From: Spirosoma sp.
GTDB lineage: Bacteria; Bacteroidota; Bacteroidia; Cytophagales; Spirosomataceae
Assembly (NCBI RefSeq): GCF_026391055.1
Contig: NZ_JAPLET010000019.1
Span: 372,001 to 436,000, forward strand
DNA length: 64,000 nt
Reading direction: 5' to 3'
Shown here: positions 14,476 through 25,223 of the stretch, one piece after another
Position numbering within the stretch: the first letter of the stretch is position 1
Layout of the letters: the number at the start of each line of letters is the position of its first letter
Program-made: the position numbers and the translations under genes
Notes under the pieces: model-generated
What the model saw: only the letters and a program-made list of their open reading frames with translations
Databases searched by the model: none
What the model was told of the DNA's origin: nothing

Positions 14476-16758
14476 TTAATTTGTTATAAGTCTGATTTGG
14501 TGAAAGCGAGGGGTATTCTTTCCATCCTGAGCCTTGATTGTCAACGTGATCACTTCATTATCATCGGCTTTTAATCGAATTGTTTTACCAGCTCTGGAAA
14601 GAATTTCGGCCGGTTTACCGTTGATCAGAAACTGCATAGTATCCGGCGTTGTATTCTCTAAAGTATAAATATCAATATATTTACCCGTCCGGGTCTTATT
14701 CTGTAACTGGTAAGTAATGTACGATCGGGTGCGTCGCCAGAACTGCTCATCATCGTAGCCCGATTCACTCTTTTCGCCTTTATACTGGTGATCGACTTCG
14801 GGCTGCTGTTCCCCACAATTTACCTTATCGACGGTCAACGCTTCGAGGGCCAGCGCTTCGGCTTCCTGCTGTTTCATCCGGGCTTTCTGCTCGTCGTAGG
14901 CTGCCTGTGAAAACGTCTGAAAATACATCTGATAACGCGCGTCGTGTACCTCGTAAAACGGTTGCAGCGTGAGCGAATCCAGGGTAAAGCGTAGGTTCTC
15001 AGTTGGTTTTACCCGGTTTAGGTACGTTGCCGGGTCGCCGACCAGCGCGTAGGCACTGGTGATTGGGTAAAGCTTGCCCTTTGTTTCGTGGCCCATTCGG
15101 CTGTCATCGGCAAAAAGGCCGGTCAGGTCGGCGGTCGATGTTTTAGCAGCTAGTACGATGGGACCGTTGACAAACGCCGACCAGTTAGACCCGTCTGGCA
15201 GTTGCTCTAGCCGGGTGGTGGTTTTGAAGCGCACCGTTACTTTATCGCCTGACTTCCATTTTCGGTTAATGGCCACGTAACTGGCTGGCTTTCCGTCAAT
15301 TGATTGTGCCTTGCCATTTACCAGAACGGTAAGGTTCTCGGCCCATTTCGGGTAACGGATGTTCAGTGAAAATTCCTGTGGTTTAGCTGTCTCAACGAGT
15401 AACTCAGACTGGTTCTGGTACGGAAACTCAGTGCGCTGGGTCAGCTTGAGCGCTTTATTCGTCCAGTTCACCGTCGATGGAATAAACAGGTTAACGAACA
15501 AGTCGCTGGCCGAGTGGCTGTAAATCAGTTCGGCGTATTTGGTGTGATTTTCCAGACCCGAGCCTACGCAGCACCACATGCTTGTTTCCGGCTGCGAATA
15601 CACCCGGTAATGGTTGGGCCGAATGGGCGTAAAATAGACGAACCCACCTTTCTCCGGGTGCTGGCTCGACAAAATATGGTTGTATAGTGTCCGTTCGTAG
15701 AAGTCGACGTAGCTAACATCGTTTTTGTCCAGAAACAGGGCTTTGCTCAGTCGCAGCATGTTGAACGAATTGCAGGTTTCCGGCCCCTGATTCGACCGTA
15801 ACAGCTGACTGAAATCGGTTGTGGGGTTAAAATGCTCCCGCACGCTGTTGCCCCCAAACGCCACACTGCGCGTCTGTGACACGTTTTGCCAGAAAAACAT
15901 AGCCGCTTCCGACCAGTCCCGTTTGCCCGTCAGTGTAGCGATCTTCTCAAACCCGATCACCTTCGGAATTTGTGTATTGGCGTGCAATCCAGTCAGTTTA
16001 TCTTCGTGGGCTAGCAGTGGTTCCAGGATAGCCCGGTGCGAGATACGCTGCGCCGTTTCGAGGTACTTCTTGTCCTTCGTCAGGATGTAGAGATCGGCAA
16101 AGGTTTCGTTGATGCCCCCGTGTTCAGTGCGCAACACTTGTTGAATCTGCTCGTCGGAGAGAGGTTTGATCAGGTCAACGAACCAGTCGCCCAGCCCGAT
16201 CAGCACCTGCTTCGCCTGTTTGTTACCAGCGTACTCACAGGCATCGCGCAGACCCGCAAACAACTTGTGAATGTTATAAAGCGGCACCCACGTGTTGTTC
16301 AGGCCGAAGCTGCTGCCGTCGATATCGCCCTTGTGAATCCGTTCCCAGAACACCTTTCCCTGCGGAATGCCGCCCACGTACCCGTTGCCATTTTTCGCCT
16401 GACAACGGGCTAGTTGATCGATCATGTAATCGAGCCGTTTTTTCAGCTCAGGCTTACCGGTCGAGGCATACATCATGGCCAGCGCTGAGAGGTAATGCCC
16501 GCCGATGTGCCCATCCAGCCCCGAACTTTCCCAGTTGCCGTAACGTGGTGCTTTTTCCGGCAAGCCGGCGTCGATCAGGTACGGAGCCAGCAGTTTATCC
16601 GGGTTCAGCGCCAGAATATACTTCAGGTCAACATCCTGCGCGTTTTTGAACGGCCCGCCTGTCAGCTTCACCTCCTGCAAGGCAAACGGCTGCATTTGCG
16701 CCAGCGTGTTTAGGCTGAGGAACAATAGGAGGGCGGTATGGAATATGGTCGATTTCAA
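14476..16758 (-). CDS. Glycoside hydrolase family 127-like (beta-L-arabinofuranosidase family, DUF1680)
   Basis: FALQEVKLTGGPFKNAQDVDLKYILALNPDKLLAPYLIDAGL; GLDGHIGGHYLSALAMMYASTG; CNSFNMLRLSKALF; MWCCVGSGLENHTKYAELIYS. Confidence 0.87.
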   Translation of the reverse strand: MKSTIFHTALLLFLSLNTLAQMQPFALQEVKLTGGPFKNAQDVDLKYILALNPDKLLAPYLIDAGLPEKAPRYGNWESSGLDGHIGGHYLSALAMMYASTGKPELKKRLDYMIDQLARCQAKNGNGYVGGIPQGKVFWERIHKGDIDGSSFGLNNTWVPLYNIHKLFAGLRDACEYAGNKQAKQVLIGLGDWFVDLIKPLSDEQIQQVLRTEHGGINETFADLYILTKDKKYLETAQRISHRAILEPLLAHEDKLTGLHANTQIPKVIGFEKIATLTGKRDWSEAAMFFWQNVSQTRSVAFGGNSVREHFNPTTDFSQLLRSNQGPETCNSFNMLRLSKALFLDKNDVSYVDFYERTLYNHILSSQHPEKGGFVYFTPIRPNHYRVYSQPETSMWCCVGSGLENHTKYAELIYSHSASDLFVNLFIPSTVNWTNKALKLTQRTEFPYQNQSELLVETAKPQEFSLNIRYPKWAENLTVLVNGKAQSIDGKPASYVAINRKWKSGDKVTVRFKTTTRLEQLPDGSNWSAFVNGPIVLAAKTSTADLTGLFADDSRMGHETKGKLYPITSAYALVGDPATYLNRVKPTENLRFTLDSLTLQPFYEVHDARYQMYFQTFSQAAYDEQKARMKQQEAEALALEALTVDKVNCGEQQPEVDHQYKGEKSESGYDDEQFWRRTRSYITYQLQNKTRTGKYIDIYTLENTTPDTMQFLINGKPAEILSRAGKTIRLKADDNEVITLTIKAQDGKNTPRFHQIRLITN

Positions 16759-16769
16759 CGCTTTATCGA

Positions 16770-18443
16770 TTATTTATACATCGGGTCATCGCCTTTGTAT
16801 TTCAGATACTTGAACGAAGCCGAATTCTCGGATTTCTCGCCTGATGATGTAGCATATAGGCCATACACGCAGCCAATGAAGCTGTTGGCCACTTTGGTGC
16901 TCAAAAACTTGCCGTCAACCTGGTCTTTTAACAAATTCCAGTTCTTTCCATCGGTCGAGTAATAGAAGCTATACAAGGCACCTTCCGACTGTATTTTGAA
17001 GCTTACCCTGGCAGTAGATGACGTTAAAGGGATTTCAGTTACTAATTCCAGGGTCTTGTCTTTACTCTTGAACAACTGAATCACGTCTTTGCCTGCGTTT
17101 TTTGATTTGGCCGCGAAGTAAAAATGACGTTCGTCCTGAAAAATTACCAACCCCGCTTTCTCATTATCCGCTTTTGGCGAAAAGATTACTTCGGTTTCGG
17201 CGGTGCTGTATAAATGTTGTTGACGCTTGCCCACAAACGAAGGATTTCCCATGTCAGAAATTGTTTCTGGTTTGAGTGTAAGCGTAAGCCCATTGGCCTT
17301 GGACGTTTTAAACGAACTGCTATCCACCGTTCTCAAAAAAAGCATCGACAGATCGAGCCCTTTGTCGAACGTCATTGTATATCCGAAGTTGCCGTTTTGC
17401 GGTAAAGCTCCTTTCTGCTTTACTTCTTTGATGTTGGTTTTGTACTGGTATTCAATGGCTTTTTCGCCGTGTTCGATCATTGGCCAATCGTTTACCCACG
17501 TCAGTGGAGCAATGAACATTTCGCGGCCTGTGTTATAGTAATCGCCTTCGTAGGGACGTACCGCCAGGAAAATCGAATACCATTTCCCATCGGGACCTTC
17601 GATAAACTGAGCGTGTCCGGCCGACGTGATCGGGTTGGGTCGGTCGGCCGGTAAGCCTCTTTGCGTCAGCACCGGATTGCCATCAAACGGCACATAAGGC
17701 CCCCAAACATCTTTGCTGCGCAGTGCTACCTGCGAGTGATTGACGGAAGTTCCGCCTTCGGCCGCGTAGAGGATGTACCAACCGTTATGCTTTAAAATAT
17801 GAGGTCCTTCAATCCAAACCGGTTTTTTGGACAGATCGACGCCCCCATTCACCAGCTGCTTTTCTTCGCCCAGCACGGTCAGGTTCTTATAATCGAACTC
17901 ATACATTCGGATGGTGCGATGGCCCGGATACAGGGGTTTGCGGTCAGGCGCATCGCTGTTATAAATGACGTAAGCTTTGTCGGTTTCTTCATCGAAATAA
18001 ATGGATGGGTCAATTCCTTTTACCTGCGGAATTTTTACCGGGTTGCTGTAAGGACCCGCCGGGTTTTTGGACGTTACGACAAAATTTCCATCATGGTCAA
18101 TATCCGTACACGTTACGTAGTACGTCCCTTTGTAATAACTGATGGCCGGGGCAAACAACCCGCGCGTCATACGCTCGCCCATGAACTCTATTTGCGAAGG
18201 GCGATTGATCACATTGCCGATCTGCTTCCAGTTTTTCAGATCACGGCTGTGCATGATCGGTAAACCCGGGAAATAGGAAAAAGTAGAATGAACTGAATAA
18301 TAATCAGGCCCCACCCGCACGATGCTCGGGTCAGGGTAAAAGCCGGTCAGTATAGGGTTGACGAGCGTTGTTTGCGCTGTCAGCGAATGGCTCAATACAC
18401 AGCACAATGCCGTAAAAATAGCCGTAGTCAGGTTCTTGAACAT
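16770..18443 (-). CDS. Glycoside hydrolase family 43 (beta-xylosidase/arabinofuranosidase)
   Basis: NPILTGFYPDPSIVRVGPDYYSVHSTFSYFPGLPIMHSRDLKNWKQIGNVI; GIDPSIYFDEETDKAYVIYN; WIEGPHILKHNGWYILYAAEGG. Confidence 0.88.
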   Translation of the reverse strand: MFKNLTTAIFTALCCVLSHSLTAQTTLVNPILTGFYPDPSIVRVGPDYYSVHSTFSYFPGLPIMHSRDLKNWKQIGNVINRPSQIEFMGERMTRGLFAPAISYYKGTYYVTCTDIDHDGNFVVTSKNPAGPYSNPVKIPQVKGIDPSIYFDEETDKAYVIYNSDAPDRKPLYPGHRTIRMYEFDYKNLTVLGEEKQLVNGGVDLSKKPVWIEGPHILKHNGWYILYAAEGGTSVNHSQVALRSKDVWGPYVPFDGNPVLTQRGLPADRPNPITSAGHAQFIEGPDGKWYSIFLAVRPYEGDYYNTGREMFIAPLTWVNDWPMIEHGEKAIEYQYKTNIKEVKQKGALPQNGNFGYTMTFDKGLDLSMLFLRTVDSSSFKTSKANGLTLTLKPETISDMGNPSFVGKRQQHLYSTAETEVIFSPKADNEKAGLVIFQDERHFYFAAKSKNAGKDVIQLFKSKDKTLELVTEIPLTSSTARVSFKIQSEGALYSFYYSTDGKNWNLLKDQVDGKFLSTKVANSFIGCVYGLYATSSGEKSENSASFKYLKYKGDDPMYK

Positions 18444-18546
18444 AAGTATATAAGGCTTACAGGCAGTGTACAAAATCACAAAAAAGATGAAAGAGGATAA
18501 AGCCCTGATCCTCTCTCATCTAATCCTTTATATGAACTGTGGTATG

Positions 18547-20361
18547 TTAATAACCCGGATTTTGGGTAAACTTAGGCCCATCGACCACACGGTCGATCTG
18601 CGTCTGAGGAATGGGGCGCAGCATGTGAAAATCCTTAATATACGGGGCGGCTTCCGGATTCCAGGCCTGTACACGACGTACCAGCGATCGGGTACGAACC
18701 AGGTCATGCCACCGCTGCCACTCGCCAAACAACTCGCGGCTGCGCTCATCCAGAATAAAGTCTACCGTTACATCCGCAGCCGTGATGACCATGGACGCAG
18801 CGGCTGCTGTGTTCTGAGCAGCCGTGTTGGTTTTTTTGAAAGCAGCGCGCTGGCGCACAACATTCAGCAGATCGGCAGCCTTGCTGGCATCACCCGCTTT
18901 CAAGTATGCTTCGGCCCCCGTCAGATACACATCCGAGAAGCGATACAGCACAACCGGACGAGTCGATGGGTCGTTAAAGTTGGCACCCCGGCTGGGGTCC
19001 ATGAATTTCTTCAGCGCCGGAAAAATACCGTTGTTCCACAAGCTGGGAGGTACCACGATCCCTTTGAAAGGCCGCGTACCGACAAACTGGGGCGCGCCTG
19101 CCACCTCAAAATCGGGGAGCCAGACGGCGGTGTCGGCCCCAACAACGGTTGTATAGCTGATACCCCGTTTGTTGTTGGCCGCCGTAGCCGTGTTGGTAAC
19201 CGCCGTATTGGCGATGTAGACCGTGGTAAACGAATTGGCAAAGCGGGTATCGACATCCCGTTTGGTAAATGCCTGATCAAGAAAATAACTTTTACCCGCA
19301 TTCGGACCCGTTTTCAGTCTATCTGTATTGGGGCGCATCCGCACGTAAGGACGTCCGTATTGTGAGTCACGAATCATGCCGGATGTGCCATTGTTTACCA
19401 GAGTTCCGGATGCATTCACAAACGAGTTGATACCACTGTTGTTGGGGTAGTTCCAGTTCGTGAACCAGGGCGTCAGGTTTTGCGCGGCTCCACCACCGGC
19501 GGCTCCACCGACTGTATAATAACCAAACTTTGGATCGAGCACGTGATCGCTCACAAACATGGTTTCCTTGCCGTAGTCGTTGGCAGGCACAAACGCGTCT
19601 CCATAGTCTGCCCACAGATCAAGCCCATAGGCAGCTTTGTTGGCAATAATGTCAGAGCAAATCGTAGCGGCCTGAGTAAAATCAGACGCCGTATTATTGA
19701 GCCAGCCACGGGTCAGATACGCTTTGGCCAGCAGCAGTTGGGCTACGGGTTTGGTAGCGGCTTTACCGAGGAACGGAGCGGTTGGCGTATTCGGCAGATC
19801 GGCGGCAGCTTCGGTTAGGTCCTTAATGATCTGCTCATATACCTGAGCGGCTGGCTGGCGCGACGCGGCCTGCGAAGGAACTGTAATGAACGTGGTGTTA
19901 AGCGGCACATCGCCCCAGGTCTGCACAAGATAAAAATACCAGAACCCACGCAAAAACTTGGCCTGGGCCAGGTATTGCTTGCGGGTAGCCTCCGGCAAGT
20001 CGATGGTAGCGCCGTACTGCAATACGCCGTTCAGGGTATTGATATCCTGAAACGCGACGCCCCACGCCGAGCCGAAGTTACTTCCGTTGAGGCCGTTGTA
20101 GGTGTAGGGAGGGACTCCGCCAGAGCTGGCACCCTGCAAAAAATCGTCGGTACCGGCCTGCATTTCCACGGTGAACCCTTCGGTACCCCACTGCCCCCGA
20201 ATGTCGTTGTACACCCCGGCAATACCACCCAACACCCCGGCGGGGCTATTGAAGTAGGAGGGAACAATCTGGGACTGTGGGTTCTCTTCCAGTATTTTTT
20301 CGCAACCCGTATTGAGCAAAGCCATGAGGCCAGCGATGGCCCAAACTTTTATATGTTTCAT
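18547..20361 (-). CDS. SusD/RagB-family nutrient-binding lipoprotein
   Basis: Lipobox ALLNTGCEKILEENPQS; AQAKFLRGFWYFYLVQTWGDVPLNT; ends DRVVDGPKFTQNPGY. Confidence 0.93.
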   Translation of the reverse strand: MKHIKVWAIAGLMALLNTGCEKILEENPQSQIVPSYFNSPAGVLGGIAGVYNDIRGQWGTEGFTVEMQAGTDDFLQGASSGGVPPYTYNGLNGSNFGSAWGVAFQDINTLNGVLQYGATIDLPEATRKQYLAQAKFLRGFWYFYLVQTWGDVPLNTTFITVPSQAASRQPAAQVYEQIIKDLTEAAADLPNTPTAPFLGKAATKPVAQLLLAKAYLTRGWLNNTASDFTQAATICSDIIANKAAYGLDLWADYGDAFVPANDYGKETMFVSDHVLDPKFGYYTVGGAAGGGAAQNLTPWFTNWNYPNNSGINSFVNASGTLVNNGTSGMIRDSQYGRPYVRMRPNTDRLKTGPNAGKSYFLDQAFTKRDVDTRFANSFTTVYIANTAVTNTATAANNKRGISYTTVVGADTAVWLPDFEVAGAPQFVGTRPFKGIVVPPSLWNNGIFPALKKFMDPSRGANFNDPSTRPVVLYRFSDVYLTGAEAYLKAGDASKAADLLNVVRQRAAFKKTNTAAQNTAAAASMVITAADVTVDFILDERSRELFGEWQRWHDLVRTRSLVRRVQAWNPEAAPYIKDFHMLRPIPQTQIDRVVDGPKFTQNPGY

Positions 20362-20375
20362 AGGAGTGTCAAGGA

Positions 20376-23300
20376 TTAGAATTTAAGATTTACGCCGAAT
20401 GTAAATTGGCGAACCGGTGGGTTGTTCAGGTTTACCGCGATCTGGCGCTCCGGTGTTGCCCGGTTTCCCGACTGGTCATTGAGCGTTGACTGACCCGAAG
20501 CATAGCTATTGCCCTCCGGATCGATAGCCAGTTTGTCGCGTACCAAAGGCGAATACAGAATGAGGGGGTTGGTCGCGTTAAAGTAAACCCGGGCCGAACT
20601 GGCACCAATCTTTTTGATCAACTGGCTGGTGAAGGTGTAGCCTAGGTTGATACTTCTGATTTTAACGAATGACCCATCGTAGTAACCCAGCGTTGAGCCA
20701 AAATTAGCCACAGCACCACCAGCATCGGGAGCGGGGAAGGCGTTGGTTGGGTTGGTATCCGTCCAATAGTCAGTTTTCACCTGATTTACCCGGCCCTGGT
20801 TGTAGAACGCAAACCCGCCCGATCCGGTGGAGTTACCCGTCAGGTAAGGTACGACTACTTTCATGCCCATCCGGGCGAAGGTCACAATCGACGCATCGAA
20901 GTTTTTGAAGGTAAAGCGGTTGGTCAGGCCACCTTCCCACTTGGGCTGAAAATTGCCTAGAATCTTGCGGTCGCTGGGGTCAATTTTCCCGTCGCCGTTT
21001 ACGTCTTCAACCCGAATTTGACCAGGAAACTGCACGGGTGAGGTTTGCTTGGCTAGGGTACCATTTTCTTTGTCGGCCGTTTGCCAGATACCAATCTTAT
21101 TGTAGTCATAAATGACCGACAGCGGCTCTCCTACAAACCAGCCTGCACCCACATTGGAGAGTTCGGTTGGGGTGGTGAGCTGGGTGATTTTTTCCCGGTT
21201 AAAGAAATAGATCAGGTCGGCACTCCAGTTAAAACCGCCGGGCTTTCTAAAAATCTCAAACGTCAGCGATGTTTCTAAACCCCGGCCTTCTGTTTTACCC
21301 AGGTTCTTCAGCGTCGAACCGGCACCATTGCTGGCAGGCAGTGGCACCGACAGCAGAATGTCTTTTGTTTTCTGAAGATACCAGTCGACCGTACCCGTAA
21401 TCCGGTTATTCAGGAAGCCAAAGTCGATCCCCACATCGACCTGCGAGGTTGACTGCCAGCCCAAATTACTGGCGGGCAGGCTGGTAACCGTATAGGCCAG
21501 TTGCTGCCCGGCCGTTCCCAGGCCAAAGTTGTAATAACCCGCCGACAGAGCACCCAGTGTCGAGTATGCCCCTACGTTCCGGTTGCCGGAGATTCCCCAA
21601 CCACCCCGCAGTTTCAGGTTCGAAATAGCGGGAACGCTTTTCATAAACGGCTCGTCGATAATGTTCCAGCCAGCGCCAATGGCGGGGTAGTTAAAGTAAC
21701 GATTCTGCGGGGATAAGGTAGACGAACCATCCCGGCGCATGGTTAATGTCAACAGATAGCGGCTGTTGTAGCTGTAATTGACCCGACCCATGTAGGAGAG
21801 CAGCCCTGTTTCGGCGAACGAGTTGCCAAAGTCTGAGTTAGCCACAGGCTGGCCCGACGCCAGCGAGAAGTTCGACGTTTTGATGTAGTCGGCAGGCACA
21901 CCGGTCACTGTAAACCGGCTACCCAGCGAGTGGTTTTGGGTCACTTCGTACAATCCTGTAAAGCCCAGTTTATGCTTGCCGAACGTTTTGTCGTAATACA
22001 GCAGGTGCTGGAGGTTAATGTCCCAGTATTCCGTATTGCTGATCTCGGCGTTGGACGACGATTGAACCGTTGCAGAGTTAAAATAGGTAAGTGGTCCACC
22101 GTAGCCATTGTAGTTCGACTGGCTGAAGTTCAGACCGGCATTGAACCGATACCGCAGACCTGGCAGAATGTTCACCTCGGCATACAGGCTGTTGAACGTT
22201 CTAATAGATCGCGTACGGCCCAGATACGCATCTTTTTTCGTGATAATGGTTAGCGGGCTGATTCCGGCCGCGTCGATTGACCCTTCCGACGGAAACAGAT
22301 TCACCGTACCATCGGCATTATAAGGAGACGCTAAAGGCGTTAGCCGAACCAGACCACCCGGTACGCCACCACCACCGGGGGTGTTGGTGTAGGTCAGCGT
22401 GTTCAGGGTATTCAAACCGATCTTGATGCTTTTCCCAAGGCGCTGGTCGATAGTAGCGCGGATGGTATACCGTTCGAATTTCTGGCTGGGTATAATACCC
22501 GTCTCATTAAAATAACCAAGGCCTAGTGAGTACTGCGTATTATCAGTTCCGCCCTGCATACCCAACTGATGGTTGGTATTGAAGCCGGCTTTGTAGATCA
22601 GATCCTGCCAGTCTGTCGAAATACCGGCGTCCAGGGCTGCCTGCTCCTTAATGGTCAGTGGGTAGGCCGTGGTTCCGGGAGCCGTACGGTTGTATTTGGC
22701 TGCCTCCTGTTTGAACTGGGCATACTCGGGGCCATTCATGATGTTATACTTGCCCATGATGGTGGTGATGCCATGGTAGCCGTCGTAGGTAAATACAGGT
22801 TTACCTACTTTTCCCCGTTTGGTGGTAATTAGAATAACGCCCCCCGCGCCCCGTGATCCATAAATGGCGGTAGCGGAAGCATCTTTCAGGATTTCCATAT
22901 TGGCAATGTCATCCGGGTTTATATCATTCAGACCGCCGTAGGGAATACCATCGACCACCACCAGCGGACCATCCAGTCCATCACTTGACGAACCCTGACC
23001 GCTTGTTAGCGTTCGGTTTCCCCGAATCCGTATTGATCCTTGTGAACCCGGTGTTGACCCGTTGCTGACAATCGTTACCCCGGCCGCCCGGCCTTTCAAC
23101 TGGTTCACGATGTTCGGGGCAGGGACTTCTTTCAGCGTCGCTTCGTTTACGGACACAACAGAGCCCGTCACGTCCCGTTTGCGCTGGGTACCATAGCCTA
23201 CTACAACAACCTCATTCAACGTTTTGTCGTCAGTTGCGAGGGTAACGTTAATGGTCGTCTGCGAGCCAACGGCTACCTCTTTCGTCAAGTAGCCGATGAA

Positions 23301-23882
23301 CGAAAAAACCAGCGTCGTTCCTGCGCCGTCTGGTACAGTCAGTTTATAATTACCGTTTACGTCGGTCGTGGTGCCGCGATTGGTCGATTTTATCTGAATA
23401 TTTACGCCTGGTAATCCTTCTCCGTTATCGCCCGTAACCCGGCCGGTGAGCTGCACGTCCTGTGCTTCTTCCGTTCTGAGTTCGCTGGTTTGGCTTTGCT
23501 GAGGGAGTGTGACCGGGGCCGTTTCTCGTTTTATTAGAATCTGCTGACCAATCACCTCGTATTTTAAGTTGAGGGGCGTCAGAATATGATCCAGCAATTG
23601 AGAAAGCTGTTCATTGCTAGCCTGATAGGTTACTTTTCGCTTCGACTGAATGATTTCCCGGCTGAACAGAAACTGAACATTAGCCTGTTTTTCAATTCGT
23701 TTAAAGACCGTCTCAACGTCCTGATTCTGAGCCGAAATGCTGACTCTTCGGCCTAAAAGTTCCTGCGCGTTGCCGTCGAAGGCAAAGCTGATGTTGACCA
23801 GGGCGAATACAAGCAAGATTTGTAGACTTGTGATTTTCATAATCCTGACCCAAACACTGCGGTTAAGTAAAATGGAATGCAT
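20376..23882 (-). CDS. SusC/RagA TonB-dependent outer-membrane receptor with N-terminal STN domain
   Basis: STN-like VSISAQNQDVETVFKRIEKQANVQFLFSREII; carboxypeptidase D-like LTGRVTGDNGEGLPGVNIQIKSTNRGTTTDVNGNYKL; VVVGYGTQRKRDVTGSV; plug and barrel. Start chosen at ATG 23882 (MHSILLNRSVWVRIMKITSLQ). Confidence 0.94.
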   Translation of the reverse strand: MHSILLNRSVWVRIMKITSLQILLVFALVNISFAFDGNAQELLGRRVSISAQNQDVETVFKRIEKQANVQFLFSREIIQSKRKVTYQASNEQLSQLLDHILTPLNLKYEVIGQQILIKRETAPVTLPQQSQTSELRTEEAQDVQLTGRVTGDNGEGLPGVNIQIKSTNRGTTTDVNGNYKLTVPDGAGTTLVFSFIGYLTKEVAVGSQTTINVTLATDDKTLNEVVVVGYGTQRKRDVTGSVVSVNEATLKEVPAPNIVNQLKGRAAGVTIVSNGSTPGSQGSIRIRGNRTLTSGQGSSSDGLDGPLVVVDGIPYGGLNDINPDDIANMEILKDASATAIYGSRGAGGVILITTKRGKVGKPVFTYDGYHGITTIMGKYNIMNGPEYAQFKQEAAKYNRTAPGTTAYPLTIKEQAALDAGISTDWQDLIYKAGFNTNHQLGMQGGTDNTQYSLGLGYFNETGIIPSQKFERYTIRATIDQRLGKSIKIGLNTLNTLTYTNTPGGGGVPGGLVRLTPLASPYNADGTVNLFPSEGSIDAAGISPLTIITKKDAYLGRTRSIRTFNSLYAEVNILPGLRYRFNAGLNFSQSNYNGYGGPLTYFNSATVQSSSNAEISNTEYWDINLQHLLYYDKTFGKHKLGFTGLYEVTQNHSLGSRFTVTGVPADYIKTSNFSLASGQPVANSDFGNSFAETGLLSYMGRVNYSYNSRYLLTLTMRRDGSSTLSPQNRYFNYPAIGAGWNIIDEPFMKSVPAISNLKLRGGWGISGNRNVGAYSTLGALSAGYYNFGLGTAGQQLAYTVTSLPASNLGWQSTSQVDVGIDFGFLNNRITGTVDWYLQKTKDILLSVPLPASNGAGSTLKNLGKTEGRGLETSLTFEIFRKPGGFNWSADLIYFFNREKITQLTTPTELSNVGAGWFVGEPLSVIYDYNKIGIWQTADKENGTLAKQTSPVQFPGQIRVEDVNGDGKIDPSDRKILGNFQPKWEGGLTNRFTFKNFDASIVTFARMGMKVVVPYLTGNSTGSGGFAFYNQGRVNQVKTDYWTDTNPTNAFPAPDAGGAVANFGSTLGYYDGSFVKIRSINLGYTFTSQLIKKIGASSARVYFNATNPLILYSPLVRDKLAIDPEGNSYASGQSTLNDQSGNRATPERQIAVNLNNPPVRQFTFGVNLKF

Positions 23883-24079
23883 AAGTTTGTGTACGTTGTT
23901 GTTCTTTGCTGAAGAATGGACAAAAAATTCCCTTACCCTTGCTGCAAGGGTTTTGTGTTGGAAGCACAAAAATTGGGAGAATTTACGGGCGATAGTGTTG
24001 GAAGCACTGTCGCCCTTTACCGTTAAAGGAGATGTTGATGTTTATATCATAGAGTTGTTTAGTAAGGGGTTAGGGACCA

Positions 24080-25165
24080 TTAATTACAACCGGCGCTCTT
24101 AATGACGACCTGGTTATTTACGACGCTGTAACTGGATTCAACTGTCTGGCAGATCAACCGGATTTTTTCAAGAAACGGAACGTCGTTCAGCTGTCCGGTG
24201 AAGGTGCAGTTTTTAAGTAAGTCATGATCATAAACGATAGGCATATGATACGTAGCCTCTAATTGAGAAAGGACTTCCGGAACGGGTGTGAAGTCAAACT
24301 TGAATGGCTGGGAAATAATGTCTGATTGACCGACCTCCACCGGCTGACTTACCTTTTTTTCGACCTTGTTCGTTTTCGTGTTGATCTTGAGTTGCTGATT
24401 GACCACCAGCGATACTTCTTTCTGAGGTGAACCGGCAGCGCCAACCGGCGTCACCGATACTTTCCCCGTCTTGACTTTCACAAAAGCGTTGGATTCATTC
24501 ACAAACGAACGAACCTGAAAGCTTGTGCCCGTTACCCGGGTCGTCAACCGATTCGTATACACAATAAATGGTTTCGCCGGATTTTTGGCTACTTCGAAAA
24601 ATCCTTCGCCCTGGAGGTAAACCTCCCGCAGATCATACATTGGGCCCATCCGAAAACGAATCTGGCTGTAGGCCGACAGCAGAACCGACGACTGTTCTGG
24701 AAGTAGAACAGTCATTGAGCGGTCCGCTGCATTTCTGACCACTTTCCACTCACCCGTCTGGATGCCACGTGTTTCTTTGGTACCTGCTATATCGGTTACT
24801 GACCGGATGAATGGTTTACCTGCCTGCCACCAGATCAAACAGAACAGAACGCTGGCTGCCGCTACCCAGCGCCCCCACTGCCAGCCTATCAATGGTTTTA
24901 CCGGCGTGTCTTCATCCGGTATATGATTTAGAATCTGCTGTATTTTGTCTTTTACCTCTTGATCTGAGAGGGGAGTTGTTTTTCCCTGGAGGGTCAGGAA
25001 TACAGCCACGGCTTGCTCATACAGATCAACCTTCTCCGGATTCTCAGACAGCCATTGTTGCCAGGCCAACTGATCTTCCGGTCGTCTTTCCATGAGCCAG
25101 GTCCGGAAAGCATCGTTTCTTAAAAAATCTTCGACGGTCGATAACTCTCCAACTGGAAGGCTCAT
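24080..25165 (-). CDS. FecR-family anti-sigma factor
   Basis: Cytoplasmic N-terminus, one TM (WVAAASVLFCLIWWQ), FecR domain DLREVYLQGEGFFEVAKNPAKPFIVYTNRLTTRVTGTSFQVRSF, C-terminal STN-like region. Confidence 0.9.
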   Translation of the reverse strand: MSLPVGELSTVEDFLRNDAFRTWLMERRPEDQLAWQQWLSENPEKVDLYEQAVAVFLTLQGKTTPLSDQEVKDKIQQILNHIPDEDTPVKPLIGWQWGRWVAAASVLFCLIWWQAGKPFIRSVTDIAGTKETRGIQTGEWKVVRNAADRSMTVLLPEQSSVLLSAYSQIRFRMGPMYDLREVYLQGEGFFEVAKNPAKPFIVYTNRLTTRVTGTSFQVRSFVNESNAFVKVKTGKVSVTPVGAAGSPQKEVSLVVNQQLKINTKTNKVEKKVSQPVEVGQSDIISQPFKFDFTPVPEVLSQLEATYHMPIVYDHDLLKNCTFTGQLNDVPFLEKIRLICQTVESSYSVVNNQVVIKSAGCN

Positions 25166-25223
25166 TGGTACTTTTCAGGTATTTTTATTGATAGTATGGG
25201 GATTACCCCCAATGATACCCTTC